A stretch of 64,000 nt of DNA, from NCBI GenBank assembly GCA_017478025.1, contig JAFVGZ010000006.1:1-64000 (forward strand), read 5' to 3'. Below, piece after piece: positions 49,730 through 59,131 of the stretch (position 1 is the stretch's first letter; each line of letters starts with the position of its first letter). The stretch comes from Prevotella sp. (GTDB lineage: Bacteria; Bacteroidota; Bacteroidia; Bacteroidales; Bacteroidaceae). The position numbers were made by a program, and so were the translations under genes. Under the pieces are notes generated by a model that was not told where the DNA came from, made no database searches, and saw only the letters and a list, made by a program, of their open reading frames with translations.

Positions 49730-51856
49730 TTAGTATCCTGGGTTCTGCCACATACCGTCTGCTGTAGCGCTATATTGGAGAACGCCGTTAGCATCCTGTG
49801 TTGCTGGGCAGCTGATGACGTTGGTACATGCATCGAGCTGACTCAGAGGGATAGGACGATAGTAGTGGATGGCCTTGATGTTGCCTGATGCCTCTGCATT
49901 GCGAGCCTTGACGTAGTCAATCAGCTTGTGAGTGCGCTTCAGGTCAAACCAGCGTGTGTATTCGCCACACAGCTCGATGGCGCGCTCCTGAAGGATTACG
50001 TCGATGTCAACGCTGTTCTGTCCGAAGACTGCTGCCAGTGAGTTGTCCTTGCCCTCGATGGCACGTGCCTGACGAAGGGTGTTGATGGTCTTGAGAGCAT
50101 CGCCGCCGGTCTTGAGCTGGCACTCTGCCACGATGAGGTACATCTCTGCGAGACGGAAGACAACGCCGTCGCGATAGGAGAGGTCAAGGCAGAGATAGGT
50201 TGCGTCGTAAGGAGAGTCAAGGAACTTCTTGATGCCTGGGTAAGAGTTCTTACCGCCAATCTTCTTGTTGTTGTAGCGGTCATCGCCATAGACGTCAGAA
50301 ACAGCTTTTGCAGCTGAGGTAGGCAGAGCTGTTGCATAGTCGCCAGAGGTGTAAACGGGGATGTCGCCACCATAAGCGAACTGGATGCGATAGCGGTCCT
50401 TTGCCCATGCCTGGAGTGCCTTGCCTTCTGCAGAGTTACCGTCAAGTTCGCTGTAGTAGATGGCTGTATCGCCGGCATTGAAGTAGTTGCCGTCACGTGC
50501 CAGAGCTGCTTCAGGTGTGTTGGCTGCGTCATAGATGAACTGACCCATCTTTGGATACTTGTCATGCTTGTTCTCCTCGAGGCCGGCTACGATGTTGTAG
50601 TGGGTGACGAGTGAGCCATCAAAGCGCTGGTCGGTGTTGCGGCCCTTTGCCAGAGTCTCCCACAGATAGAGAGAAGGCAGGTAGCGCGTGAAGCCGCGGC
50701 TGTAAGGAGAGTAGTATGGAGCAACGAAGATGTCTTCGCCAGTCTTCTTACTCTTGATGTAAGATGAGGCCGTGTTGGTAGGACGGTTGAAGAGACAGTC
50801 GTTCTTGGCACCGTTACCGAGGTCTGCCGTGTTACCGTTGTTCCAGGTAGGAACGAACATCAGATGATGTGCAGAACCGCCACGGGTGTAGCCGGTACGG
50901 GTGATGAGTGAGTTGAAGGTCAGGTTGTTACCGTTGGCATCTGTCTTATAACGGTAAGGGATGCAGTTTCCGACACCTTCGTCGTATGCATAGTAAACAC
51001 CCCAGATGGCCTCATTGTTCTTACCAACCTCGTTGTTGTCCATAGACCAAGTGTCGTTGTAACGGCTATAGAAGCTGGCACCGGCGTTGTCGATAACGTC
51101 CTGAGCACACTGCTGAGCTACGCCATACAGGGCGTTGTCGCCGAGCCATGATGCGCCGAAGAGAGCTACGCGTGCCTTGAGGGCCTCTGCAGCATACTTG
51201 GTAGGCAGCCAGTGGCTGTTAACGAGCTTCTTAGCATTGTTGGAGGGCAAGAGTTCAATAGCCAAATCCAGATCGTCAAGGATGTGATCCACTACCTCAG
51301 ACTCAGGTACGCGGACTGGGTTGGTCTTTGTAGCTGTCACACGCTCATCGTTGTAAGGGATAGGTCCCCACATCTGTACCATGTTGAAATAGTAGAGGGC
51401 ACGGCAGAAACGCACCTCACCCTCGTACTGGGTGGCTTGAGCATCTGTAATGACACCGTCTTTCAGACCCTTTTCGATGTAGTACAGGGCGTTGTTACAT
51501 ACATCGACAGCGTCGTAGTACATCTCCCAATACTGGTCGAAGCAAGGGTTGTTGTTTACTTCGTTATCAAGAGCTGCTGATGTGAACGTATAGGTGTTCA
51601 GCAGCATCTGCTTGTTGTCGGTACCAGTGTACCAAAGGTCAGATCCGGCATCGGCCAGACCAAGGGAAGGCTCCTTGCCCCACCAAGCTCTGGTGTAGGC
51701 ATAACATGAATTGACGAGGCCTGCCAATCCAGACTCTGAGCCGTAAATCAGGTCAGCGGTGTTACCGGTCTTGTTTTCCTCTTCCAGAAAGTCTGAACAA
51801 GAGGTGGCACCAGCCAGCACCGTTGCTGCCATTAAAAATCCATATATCTTTTTCAT
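49730..51856 (-). CDS. RagB/SusD family nutrient-binding lipoprotein
   Basis: SusD-like surface lipoproteins capture a glycan or peptide and pass it to the partner TonB-dependent channel. The 708-residue product has a lipobox (LAGATSCSDFLEEE, Cys20), the N-terminal SusD-like region, TPR-type helices (CRALYYFNMVQMWGPIPY is the family's hallmark), and a C-terminal SusD domain with FRLAEMYLIVAECQLKTGGDALKTINTLRQAR and ERAIELCGEYTRWFDLKRTHKLIDYV. It lies 33 nt after the SusC-like gene in one operon. The ligand cannot be read from sequence. Confidence 0.95.
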   Translation of the reverse strand: MKKIYGFLMAATVLAGATSCSDFLEEENKTGNTADLIYGSESGLAGLVNSCYAYTRAWWGKEPSLGLADAGSDLWYTGTDNKQMLLNTYTFTSAALDNEVNNNPCFDQYWEMYYDAVDVCNNALYYIEKGLKDGVITDAQATQYEGEVRFCRALYYFNMVQMWGPIPYNDERVTATKTNPVRVPESEVVDHILDDLDLAIELLPSNNAKKLVNSHWLPTKYAAEALKARVALFGASWLGDNALYGVAQQCAQDVIDNAGASFYSRYNDTWSMDNNEVGKNNEAIWGVYYAYDEGVGNCIPYRYKTDANGNNLTFNSLITRTGYTRGGSAHHLMFVPTWNNGNTADLGNGAKNDCLFNRPTNTASSYIKSKKTGEDIFVAPYYSPYSRGFTRYLPSLYLWETLAKGRNTDQRFDGSLVTHYNIVAGLEENKHDKYPKMGQFIYDAANTPEAALARDGNYFNAGDTAIYYSELDGNSAEGKALQAWAKDRYRIQFAYGGDIPVYTSGDYATALPTSAAKAVSDVYGDDRYNNKKIGGKNSYPGIKKFLDSPYDATYLCLDLSYRDGVVFRLAEMYLIVAECQLKTGGDALKTINTLRQARAIEGKDNSLAAVFGQNSVDIDVILQERAIELCGEYTRWFDLKRTHKLIDYVKARNAEASGNIKAIHYYRPIPLSQLDACTNVISCPATQDANGVLQYSATADGMWQNPGY

Positions 51857-51889
51857 ACTTATTCTAATGTTAAATTGATCGTTTGTTGA

Positions 51890-54800
51890 TTAGAATTCGA
51901 GATTGAGACCGATTACGACCTGTTTCTGCAGCGGGAAGGTGATGGCACCACCACGCTCTGGGTCATAAGAGTCGTTCAGACGGTTGAACGTGATAAAGTT
52001 CTTCAGAGAGCAGTAAACCTTTGCGTGGTTGATGTAAGCCTTCTTCAGCAGGGTCTGAGGCAGGTTATAGGTCAGCGTGATGTCCTTGATCTTGAAGAAG
52101 TCAGCCTTCTCATAGAGCAGGGATGTAGCATAGGCGCTATAGATAGCCTTCAGGTTTGCATGAGCATAGGTAGGAGCAGGAATGCGTGCACCCATGTTGT
52201 TGAGGGTCCAGTAAGGTACGTCTGCCCAGTTAGCATAGTTATCGTTCAGACCCAGGGCGTTGTTTGCCTCGTATGCGATGTAGCCGCCAAGACGTGCCAT
52301 GCACTGGATAGAGAGCGAGAAGTCCTTGTAGGTGAACGTGTTGTTGAAACCGAGGATGTGCTTTGGTGAGCGGTTATAGACGCGACGGTCGTTGTCGGCA
52401 TCAATCTTGCCATCACCATTCTGGTCAACAATCTTCATTGTACCAGGTGTGCCGTAGCCTGCGATAGGTGCTTCGACTGTGATGCCCTTTGCCTCCATTT
52501 CGGCTACATAAGCCTCATACTCGCCTGGCATCCAGCAGCCGTTGCTCTCGTAGTCGTAGAAGATAGAAACGGGCTGGCCTACTATCAGGGCATTGTCGTA
52601 TCTTACGATGTTCTTTTCAAGTCCGTCAGCCAGATATTTCACCTCATCTGTAGAGTGTGTGTATGACACGTTCAGATCCCAGTTGAAGCTCTTGGTGCGT
52701 ACAGGAACTGCGTTGATGGCAACCTCAATACCGCTACCCTTTGACTCACCGATGTTGGAAAGAACAGATGTGAAGACTTCTGATGCAGGAGAGCTCTTGT
52801 AGTAGAGCAGGTCCTTTGTCTTGGTTGTATAGAAGTCGATGGTACCGTTGATGCGACCACCCAGGAATCCGAAGTCAAGACCGATGTTGAGGGCTGAGGT
52901 CTTCTCCCAAGAGAGGTCAGGATTAGCCATGTTCATAGGGATGAAGTCGGTAGCGCTGTTAGGTGTTGTGGCGCTTACGAGTGCAGCGGTCTGGTAGGCA
53001 TTGACGGCAGCATTACCGGAGATACCCCAACCGATGCGCAGCTTCAGGTTGTCTAACCATGATTTAGATCCCTGCATGAACTTCTCCTCTGTGATACGCC
53101 AGCCTGCAGAAACAGAAGGGAATGCAGCCCACTTCTTGCCTGGAGCAAGCTGAGAGGCACCGTCGTAACGGACTGTAGCCTGGAAGAGGTAGCGGTCCAT
53201 GAATGAGTAGTTAGCACGGCCAAAGAAAGACACGAGAGAAGTCTTGGTGTAGCTTGAGCTTGGGTCTTGGTTAGCCTGAATCTTTGTTACGTCATAGAAG
53301 GCGTTGTTGTAGTAGTGCTCCTGTCCGGCTGTACCGGCATAACCGAGGCCTTCAGAAACGGTCTTCTGCAACTCATGACCCACGAGGATGCCAAGGTCGT
53401 GCAACTTGTTGAATGTGGTGTTGTAGTTGACCGTGTTCTGCCAAACGAGCTTGTTGGTGAAAGCCTGGTCGTTAGAGATATAGGTCGTGGTAGGTGACTG
53501 GAAGCGTCCTACAGACATGTAGTCCTGATAGACACCTGTACGCGAGTTGTTGCGGTCGAAAGAGAAGAGAGACTTAGCTACGAGACCGGTGATCGGGGTG
53601 AGCTGGATGTAGCCGCTGCCGAGGAAACGGGTGGTCTGTATGTTTCTCTTGTAGTTGTCGCCCTCGTCCTGCAGTGGGTTGACGTGTGAGTCATACCAAG
53701 GGTTAGGCTTGATGTTCACGGTACCGTCGTTCAGATAGGCGTGAGTGATGGTGGTCATCTTACGGGCTGCGTTGAACACACCTGTTCTGGTGTTGTGGTC
53801 CTTATAGGTGAAGGCCATGCTGGCACCTACCTTTACCACCTTATTTATAATATGATCCACATTCAGACGTCCGTTGTAGCGGTCCATGGCGTCGCTCTTC
53901 TGCAGACCCTTGTCAAACATGGCTGCGAATGAGAGAGAGACGTTGGTCTTATCGTTACCGCCGCTGACGCTGGCCTCATAGTTCTGTGTTGTAGAGTTCT
54001 GGAGAATGAGGTCATACCAGTTAACGAAGCTACCGTTCTTGATAATGTCGGTCTGCAGAGTTCCGTCTGCGATGGCTGTATTACCAAAGACATCTTCGTA
54101 GTTATGGGTGCCCCATGTGCCGTTAGTGATGTAATCATCATAGTTGGCGCGATCAACATAGAGGTTCACCTCGTCCATGCCCGTCTTGTTGCGAACGTCG
54201 CTGGTAGGGCTGTTGAAAGACAGGTAGCCATTGAAGTTGATTCTCGTCTTACCAGCCTTACCGCGCTTGGTGGTGATGATGATGACACCGTTGGCACCCT
54301 TCGTACCATAGATGGCGGTAGAAGACGCATCCTTCAGGACATCCATTGACTCGATGTCGTTGGCAGGGATATCGAGGGTAGAGCCATACTCCACTCCGTC
54401 CACGATAATCAGAGGTGCGTTGCTGGCAGAGATAGAACGATTACCACGAAGGGTGATGTTTACGCCGGCACCGGCCTGACCGCTGCTCTGTGTGAGGTCA
54501 AGTCCTGGAACCTTTGCCTGCATGGCCTGCATGGCATTGGCTGCTGCTACATTGGCTATGTCCTCAGCCTTGATTGAAGATACGGCACCTGTCAGGTCCT
54601 TCTTCTTCATCGTACCGTAACCGACAACTACGACTTCGTCAAGACCCATAGCATCTTCTTCCAAGGTTACATTGAAACTGCTCTTACCGGCAACAGGAAT
54701 CTTCTGATCCTTGAAGCCTACGTAAGAGATCTTCAGAACACCATTCTCGGGAACTTTCTGAATGGTGAATTTACCATCGATGTCGGTTACAGTACCACTT

Positions 54801-54949
54801 GTGGTTCCGTCAACGAGGATATTAACACCAATCATGGGCTCACCTGTAGCATCCACCACAGTACCTGTGACTGTCTTCTGAGCATAGCTGACGAAGCAGA
54901 ACACAGACAAAAGCATAGCCATAAAGGCTCTTTTGATTTGATGATTCAT
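51890..54949 (-). CDS. SusC/RagA family TonB-dependent outer membrane channel
   Basis: The 1019-residue transporter has a signal peptide (about 23 residues), then a carboxypeptidase-regulatory-like domain (TVTGTVVDATGEPMIGVNILVDGTTSGTVTDIDGKF, about 25-100). A TonB-box/linker region (LDEVVVVGYGTMKKKDLTGAVSSI) leads into the plug (KVPGLDLTQSSGQAGAGVNITLRGNRSI), and a 22-strand barrel follows. It moves oligomers across the outer membrane, powered by TonB-ExbBD. No hybrid two-component, SARP or sigma/anti-sigma gene and no glycoside hydrolase lies beside it, so the substrate is open. A -7 box lies about 63 nt upstream of the start. Confidence 0.96.
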   Translation of the reverse strand: MNHQIKRAFMAMLLSVFCFVSYAQKTVTGTVVDATGEPMIGVNILVDGTTSGTVTDIDGKFTIQKVPENGVLKISYVGFKDQKIPVAGKSSFNVTLEEDAMGLDEVVVVGYGTMKKKDLTGAVSSIKAEDIANVAAANAMQAMQAKVPGLDLTQSSGQAGAGVNITLRGNRSISASNAPLIIVDGVEYGSTLDIPANDIESMDVLKDASSTAIYGTKGANGVIIITTKRGKAGKTRINFNGYLSFNSPTSDVRNKTGMDEVNLYVDRANYDDYITNGTWGTHNYEDVFGNTAIADGTLQTDIIKNGSFVNWYDLILQNSTTQNYEASVSGGNDKTNVSLSFAAMFDKGLQKSDAMDRYNGRLNVDHIINKVVKVGASMAFTYKDHNTRTGVFNAARKMTTITHAYLNDGTVNIKPNPWYDSHVNPLQDEGDNYKRNIQTTRFLGSGYIQLTPITGLVAKSLFSFDRNNSRTGVYQDYMSVGRFQSPTTTYISNDQAFTNKLVWQNTVNYNTTFNKLHDLGILVGHELQKTVSEGLGYAGTAGQEHYYNNAFYDVTKIQANQDPSSSYTKTSLVSFFGRANYSFMDRYLFQATVRYDGASQLAPGKKWAAFPSVSAGWRITEEKFMQGSKSWLDNLKLRIGWGISGNAAVNAYQTAALVSATTPNSATDFIPMNMANPDLSWEKTSALNIGLDFGFLGGRINGTIDFYTTKTKDLLYYKSSPASEVFTSVLSNIGESKGSGIEVAINAVPVRTKSFNWDLNVSYTHSTDEVKYLADGLEKNIVRYDNALIVGQPVSIFYDYESNGCWMPGEYEAYVAEMEAKGITVEAPIAGYGTPGTMKIVDQNGDGKIDADNDRRVYNRSPKHILGFNNTFTYKDFSLSIQCMARLGGYIAYEANNALGLNDNYANWADVPYWTLNNMGARIPAPTYAHANLKAIYSAYATSLLYEKADFFKIKDITLTYNLPQTLLKKAYINHAKVYCSLKNFITFNRLNDSYDPERGGAITFPLQKQVVIGLNLEF

Positions 54950-55011
54950 ACACGTTTGTTTTAGTTAAACATTGTTGGTTAGTTAGAGAATAAAAAAATC
55001 TAAATCGGGCA

Positions 55012-55019
55012 CAAAGTTA
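55012..55019 (-). promoter_or_regulatory. Promoter -7 box of susCD-like operon
   Basis: TAACTTTG on the minus strand, 63 nt before the SusC-like start. The spacing to a TTTG at 55035-55032 is short (12 nt), so the -33 element is unclear. Confidence 0.5.
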
Positions 55020-55408
55020 CATATTTATTTGCAAATAAAAACCATTTTTGGTTCTTTTTTTTGAAAAATATGCAAAATAAACGAAAGGGAGCGACAGGAT
55101 TCTTTTGTCTGAGCCTAGAAAAACATGATTTCAGTCGCCGATGAGGATAAGGATATTAATGTGGCGACTCTGACATCTATTTTCAAGTGTCTTAGGTCTC
55201 GTATGTTGGTTGTTTATGTTATTGGGCCCTTTTACGTTTTTTTCTTCTTTCTCCTCTCCTTTTTCGGTAATGGGCGGGGTGTGGGAATGTTGTATAAGTC
55301 CTATGCATGATTTTGCAAAAACTTCCTATGAAAAAACCTCTAATAAATCGGGAAAACTGCTTCTGGAAAGCCAATATGACCTTCCGTCGTGTCGCCGAGT
55401 AACTTTTA
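55020..55408. other. Gene-free stretch before the repeat array
   Basis: Short open frames here (for example 55125-55310, Phe-rich) have no domain or promoter support. Nothing functional is recognised. Confidence 0.5.
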
Positions 55409-55490
55409 CACCCTTAAAGTTACTCTAGAACACCCTTAAAGTTACTCGGCGACACCCCTAAAGTTACTCGCGGACATGCTTAAAACTTAC
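55391..55490. repeat. 22-bp-period repeat array, copy B
   Basis: CACCCTTAAAGTTACTC recurs at 55409 and 55431, with variants at 55453 (CACCCCTAAAG...) and 55475 (CATGCTTAAAACTTAC), exactly 22 bp apart. The array is preceded by GTCGCCGAGTAACTTTTA (55391-55408), an inverted copy of the unit at 55437-55454, so a long stem can form. The spacers are 5 bp and vary. Confidence 0.92.
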
Positions 55491-55913
55491 CCATCTTGCG
55501 GCTTTGTTGTTCTATATTTACCCTTCGGAAAACTGTATTTTAACACTTCAAAAAGCAAAATCCACTATGTCAGCGAGTTACGGGAATTGTTCATTTTAAC
55601 GTTTATACACGAGCTGCAGATTTTTCGTGGAAAATATGCGCCTGTAGAGCACGAATAATTATGCAAAATCTGCATAAATGTCATTTTTGTCCTATTGCCC
55701 GCAGGCTGCAGGTGCATCAAGGTGAATATCTTAATCTGCATCCGAATCTTTATGCGGGTTCTATCAATTCCCGTCCCGATACATTTCTTCTGTGGGGATT
55801 TTCTTCGCACAGCACTCTATGACGCTTGCATGCAAGAACTCCTCCCAAAACCTTATTTTTTATCAAATGTAAAAAAAATAGGGAAAAGCCTACCGTATGT
55901 TAGGGATTTTCTT
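55491..55913. other. Gene-free stretch after the repeat array
   Basis: No domain-bearing frame is present. AT-rich sequence with several ATG/TAA interruptions and a GCATAAA-type palindrome (TTATGCAAAATCTGCATAA near 55659) is all I see. Confidence 0.45.
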
Positions 55914-55945
55914 TAATTTTGCAAATGAAATAGTGATTATCTTTG
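55914..55945 (+). promoter_or_regulatory. Tandem -7 boxes of W/Y/G-rich protein gene
   Basis: TAATTTTG (55914-55921) and TATCTTTG (55938-55945) both match the -7 consensus. The -33 partners are not well placed. Confidence 0.5.
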
Positions 55946-55966
55946 CAACGAGAAATGATAAAAAGT

Positions 55967-56986
55967 ATGAATATGAGAAAGTTTTTCGTAGCCTTTTTGA
56001 GCGTTTTTGCCCTAAACGTGGCAGCGCAGGACGATGACATGTATGTGGATGTTACAGCCAAGCCACAGCCTGCTCCCGTGTATAGCGTGCAACGCCCGCA
56101 GACTGTCTATAGGCCTGCGGTGGTGGTGGAGGAAACGTTTTCTCCTGATGATTATTGTGGCTCTACGCGCAGCGTGGATGAGTATAACAGACGGGGTGCT
56201 TATCGCCGTTCCTATCAGCAGTCGGCAACGGACAGTACGAAGGTGGGCACAGGTTCGGACATCGTGATGCTGGACTCTATGAAGGGCGGCTCTGCGATGT
56301 ATCGTGACTCTCTGCAACGTGCCGACCGCCATAGCGAGACGAAGGATTATGACTGCTATGACCGCATGCGCAGGTTTGACGGCTATAGGAACTATACCGT
56401 AGTGGTGCTGGATGATCCTTGGTATTATCGTCCATACTATAATTCATGGTATTCGTGGTATGACCCCTGGTATGACCCTTGGTACTGGTCTTGGTATGAC
56501 CCATGGTGGTATGGCGGCTGGTATTCTGGCTGGTATGGCTACTGGGGCCCAAGCTGGCGAGTTGGCTGGGGCAGCTGGTATGCAGGTGGCGGCTGGTACG
56601 GCCCGTATCGTTATGGTCCATACAGATATGGCGGCTATGTGGCACACAGAGGCTATTATGGCGGCGCACGTATGAGAGGCAGAGACGGTTCGGTGGCAGG
56701 CAGATATCGCGGCACGTTCCATCGTAATCGCATGAGCGATACGTATTCGCGCGGCTCGCGTGGCACCTATGGCTCACGTAGCTCTCAGGGCCGATCTACT
56801 GGCAGCTATTCACCGAGCCGTAGCGGTAACATAAATTACGGCAATATGTCGCGTGGCAGCAGTATGGGTACTCGCAGCAGCGGCAGCATGGGCAGCGGTA
56901 TGTCACGCGGCAGCATGGGTGGCGGTATGTCACGAGGCGGCATGGGTGGCGGTATGTCACGAGGCGGTGGAATGGGAAGACATTAA
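55967..56986 (+). CDS. Secreted Trp/Tyr/Gly-rich low-complexity protein
   Basis: From ATG 55967 the product has 339 residues: a signal peptide (MNMRKFFVAFLSVFALNVAAQ), a Pro/Val segment, a basic YDRMRRFDGYRNY region, then about 100 residues made mostly of Trp, Tyr, Gly, Pro and Ser (DPWYDPWYWSWYDPWWYGGW). An Arg/Gly/Ser part follows, ending in five or more SRG(S/G)MGGGM repeats. No catalytic domain is present. Similar aromatic-rich proteins occur in Prevotella without known role; matrix, adhesive or outer-membrane-associated functions are guesses. The C-terminal repeat DNA is prone to copy change. ATG 55955 and 55973 are alternatives. Confidence 0.72.
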   Translation: MNMRKFFVAFLSVFALNVAAQDDDMYVDVTAKPQPAPVYSVQRPQTVYRPAVVVEETFSPDDYCGSTRSVDEYNRRGAYRRSYQQSATDSTKVGTGSDIVMLDSMKGGSAMYRDSLQRADRHSETKDYDCYDRMRRFDGYRNYTVVVLDDPWYYRPYYNSWYSWYDPWYDPWYWSWYDPWWYGGWYSGWYGYWGPSWRVGWGSWYAGGGWYGPYRYGPYRYGGYVAHRGYYGGARMRGRDGSVAGRYRGTFHRNRMSDTYSRGSRGTYGSRSSQGRSTGSYSPSRSGNINYGNMSRGSSMGTRSSGSMGSGMSRGSMGGGMSRGGMGGGMSRGGGMGRH

Positions 56987-57029
56987 ATTAAAAATTAATA
57001 ATTAATAATTCAAAATTCATAATTGTGCC

Positions 57030-57190
57030 CATTCCTTCAGCTCCCTTCTTATAGGGGGAGGGAAGCCCCCCACCGGTTCCACTTTTCGGGGGAGGGACGT
57101 GAACATTCGATATGCCAATATGACGAGGGTGGCGATATGTTGATATAACAAAGGGACAATATGTCGATATGTCGGTATGTCGCGATAGAA
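57030..57190. repeat. Composite repeat, upstream copy
   Basis: A G-rich palindrome segment (CTTATAGGGGGAGGGAAGCC, then CCCCCCACCGG...GGGGGAGGGACGTGAA) is followed by a degenerate CGATATGTCGATAT tract. The same composite in the same order lies downstream of the porin gene at 58805-58995. Confidence 0.8.
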
Positions 57191-57218
57191 AAATAATAAA
57201 TCATTAAATACATAGATC

Positions 57219-58802
57219 ATGAAACGTATCTTTATTTTCGCAGCAATGATGATGTCTCTTAACGCAATGGCTCAGGAGACATATGAGAGTGCACAGTTAG
57301 CCACGGAGGACCTCAACGGTACGTCGCGCTACATAGGTATGGGTGGCGCGATGGAGGCTCTGGGAGCTGATATCTCGACTATGCATACCAATCCCGCAGG
57401 TGTCGGCATGTTGCGTAAATCGTGGATTGGAATTACGGCTGGCGCTACCATTCAGCAGGGTAATGGCAATGTGAATGGGATATTTAACAAGACAGGCGTG
57501 ACGAATGCAGACCTGGACCAGGTGGGCTTTGTCTATTCCACTACTACGAGGAAGGGTAATACCCTGAACCTGGGCTTTAACTTTAAGAAGAACCGTAACT
57601 TTAACGAGGTACTTACCGCAACGAACCGTCTGTATGAGGCTTCGGCAAGCACCAAGTCGGCTATAGGCAAGATTGTGGGACGGTATAACTATTCTGACTA
57701 CTTGGTGAACGAGGTGTTCAATGCGCAAATCAGCGATGGTGAGACTGCAGGTTATGCTGTGGCAGACTCATACGCGTTCTCGTCTATCAACGACGGTTAC
57801 ATAGGAGAGTATGCGTTTAACATTAGCGGCAGTATAGGTAATCGTGTTTATCTTGGTCTGGGTGTGGGCGTTAAGTCTGTTCACTATCAGGCGGATTCTG
57901 AGTATGCTGAAACTCTGCTGGATGCCTTTGATGATTATCGCGGCGACCTGAGCATATCTGATTGGCGAAAGATTACAGGTACGGGTGTTGACGTGAAGTT
58001 TGGGGCCATTTTCCGCCCAATAGAGGCTTCGCCATTCCGCTTAGGTCTGTATATTAATACTCCGACGTGGTATAGGCTGACATGCCGGACGGAGCAGAGC
58101 GCGTCGTTCTTTGTGGACCCAAATAACAACGTGGATGTGCAGACGGGTAAGGTGCTCGTGGATGATACCTACGGCAACTCTACGAAGTGGGACTATAACG
58201 TGAATACCCCTTGGAAGTTTGGCGTCTCTTTGGGCCACACGATAGCAAATATGTTTGCCATCGGTCTGACATACCAGTATTCGGACTATAGCGCCATAGA
58301 CAACCGTCGCGCTTCTATAGACACTTATGACTATGTTGACGGTTGGGGCTGGGGCTACACGGAGTCTTACAGGACGTCGTATAGCGATAATGTGATGAAC
58401 CGCAACACGGAGAGATCCCTGAAGGGTGTGAGCCTTCTGAAGCTGGGCTTTGAGGCAAAGCCTGTGCCAGAGGTGGCTATAAGGTTGGGATATAACTATC
58501 AGAGTGCTATCTATGATAAGAACGGTACCAAGGAGACAACGCTCGACACGGACGGTAGCTATCTCGCTTCAAATTCTTTCACCAATTGGGGTGACACGCA
58601 CAGGATTACGTTTGGCTTAGGCTTTAAGCTGGGTCCAAGCCTGAACCTTGATATGGCTTATCAGTATGCCACAACGAAGGGTGACTACTATCCTTTTGAG
58701 AAGATGACCGAGACGAGCAGTACTGTAGGTAATATCCCTGTATCTACGGAGGTCAAGGACAACCGTCACCAGCTGAGCGCTACGCTGGGGTATAGATTCT
58801 AA
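57219..58802 (+). CDS. Outer membrane beta-barrel protein, FadL/OmpP1-like
   Basis: The 527-residue protein has a signal peptide (MKRIFIFAAMMMSLNAMAQ) and the FadL-family start ARYIGMGGAMEALGADISTMHTNPAGVGMLR-like sequence (here SRYIGMGGAMEALGAD, Asn-Pro-Ala near residue 57). Amphipathic strands follow, ending in an aromatic terminus (LSATLGYRF). The terminal Phe after alternating residues is typical of a BAM substrate. It is a likely channel for hydrophobic molecules; the ligand is unknown. It has no clear promoter box, and the composite repeats flank it on both sides. Confidence 0.82.
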   Translation: MKRIFIFAAMMMSLNAMAQETYESAQLATEDLNGTSRYIGMGGAMEALGADISTMHTNPAGVGMLRKSWIGITAGATIQQGNGNVNGIFNKTGVTNADLDQVGFVYSTTTRKGNTLNLGFNFKKNRNFNEVLTATNRLYEASASTKSAIGKIVGRYNYSDYLVNEVFNAQISDGETAGYAVADSYAFSSINDGYIGEYAFNISGSIGNRVYLGLGVGVKSVHYQADSEYAETLLDAFDDYRGDLSISDWRKITGTGVDVKFGAIFRPIEASPFRLGLYINTPTWYRLTCRTEQSASFFVDPNNNVDVQTGKVLVDDTYGNSTKWDYNVNTPWKFGVSLGHTIANMFAIGLTYQYSDYSAIDNRRASIDTYDYVDGWGWGYTESYRTSYSDNVMNRNTERSLKGVSLLKLGFEAKPVPEVAIRLGYNYQSAIYDKNGTKETTLDTDGSYLASNSFTNWGDTHRITFGLGFKLGPSLNLDMAYQYATTKGDYYPFEKMTETSSTVGNIPVSTEVKDNRHQLSATLGYRF

Positions 58803-58804
58803 AA

Positions 58805-58995
58805 ACCTCACCCCCCGGCCCCCTCTCCCAAGGCGAGGGGGAGAGCCCCCCACCAGCTCCCCCCAAGGGGGGAGGGACGTGAATTGAGAGGATGATGATA
58901 AGTCGATATGTCGATATAACAATATCACGATATCACGACATCACGATATGTTGATGTGACGATATCACGATATAACGAGATGTCGATGTGTGAGG
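58805..58995. repeat. Composite repeat, downstream copy
   Basis: CCTCTCCCAAGGCGAGGGGG, then CCCCCCACCAGCTCCCCCCA and GGGGGGAGGGACGTGAA, precede a run of ATATCACGATAT/CGATATGTCGATA units of 8-9 bp (about 58890-58990). It is in direct orientation to the copy at 57030-57190. Confidence 0.8.
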
Positions 58996-59017
58996 TATCA
59001 AGGCATCAATAGTTAAT

Positions 59018-59057
59018 AAAAAAGACAGCAGTCGAGGTTTTCGACTGCTGTCTTTTT
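59018..59057. terminator. Bidirectional terminator
   Basis: AAAAAGACAGCAGTCGA and TCGACTGCTGTCTTTTT form a perfect stem of 17 bp with a short loop. The A and T ends suit both the plus porin gene and the minus thrS gene. Confidence 0.9.
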
Positions 59058-59131
59058 ATGTGTGGGGCACTAATGTTATTGGAACATTCGTGCGTGTTGT
59101 CCTGTTGCGGAATGTCAGTTCCTTGGGTTGT

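Noticed and set aside
49730..54949. Complete polysaccharide utilization locus
   Set aside because: Only SusC and SusD are present. No glycoside hydrolase, sulfatase or regulator adjoins them, and the GH28 gene is about 20 kb away in another operon.
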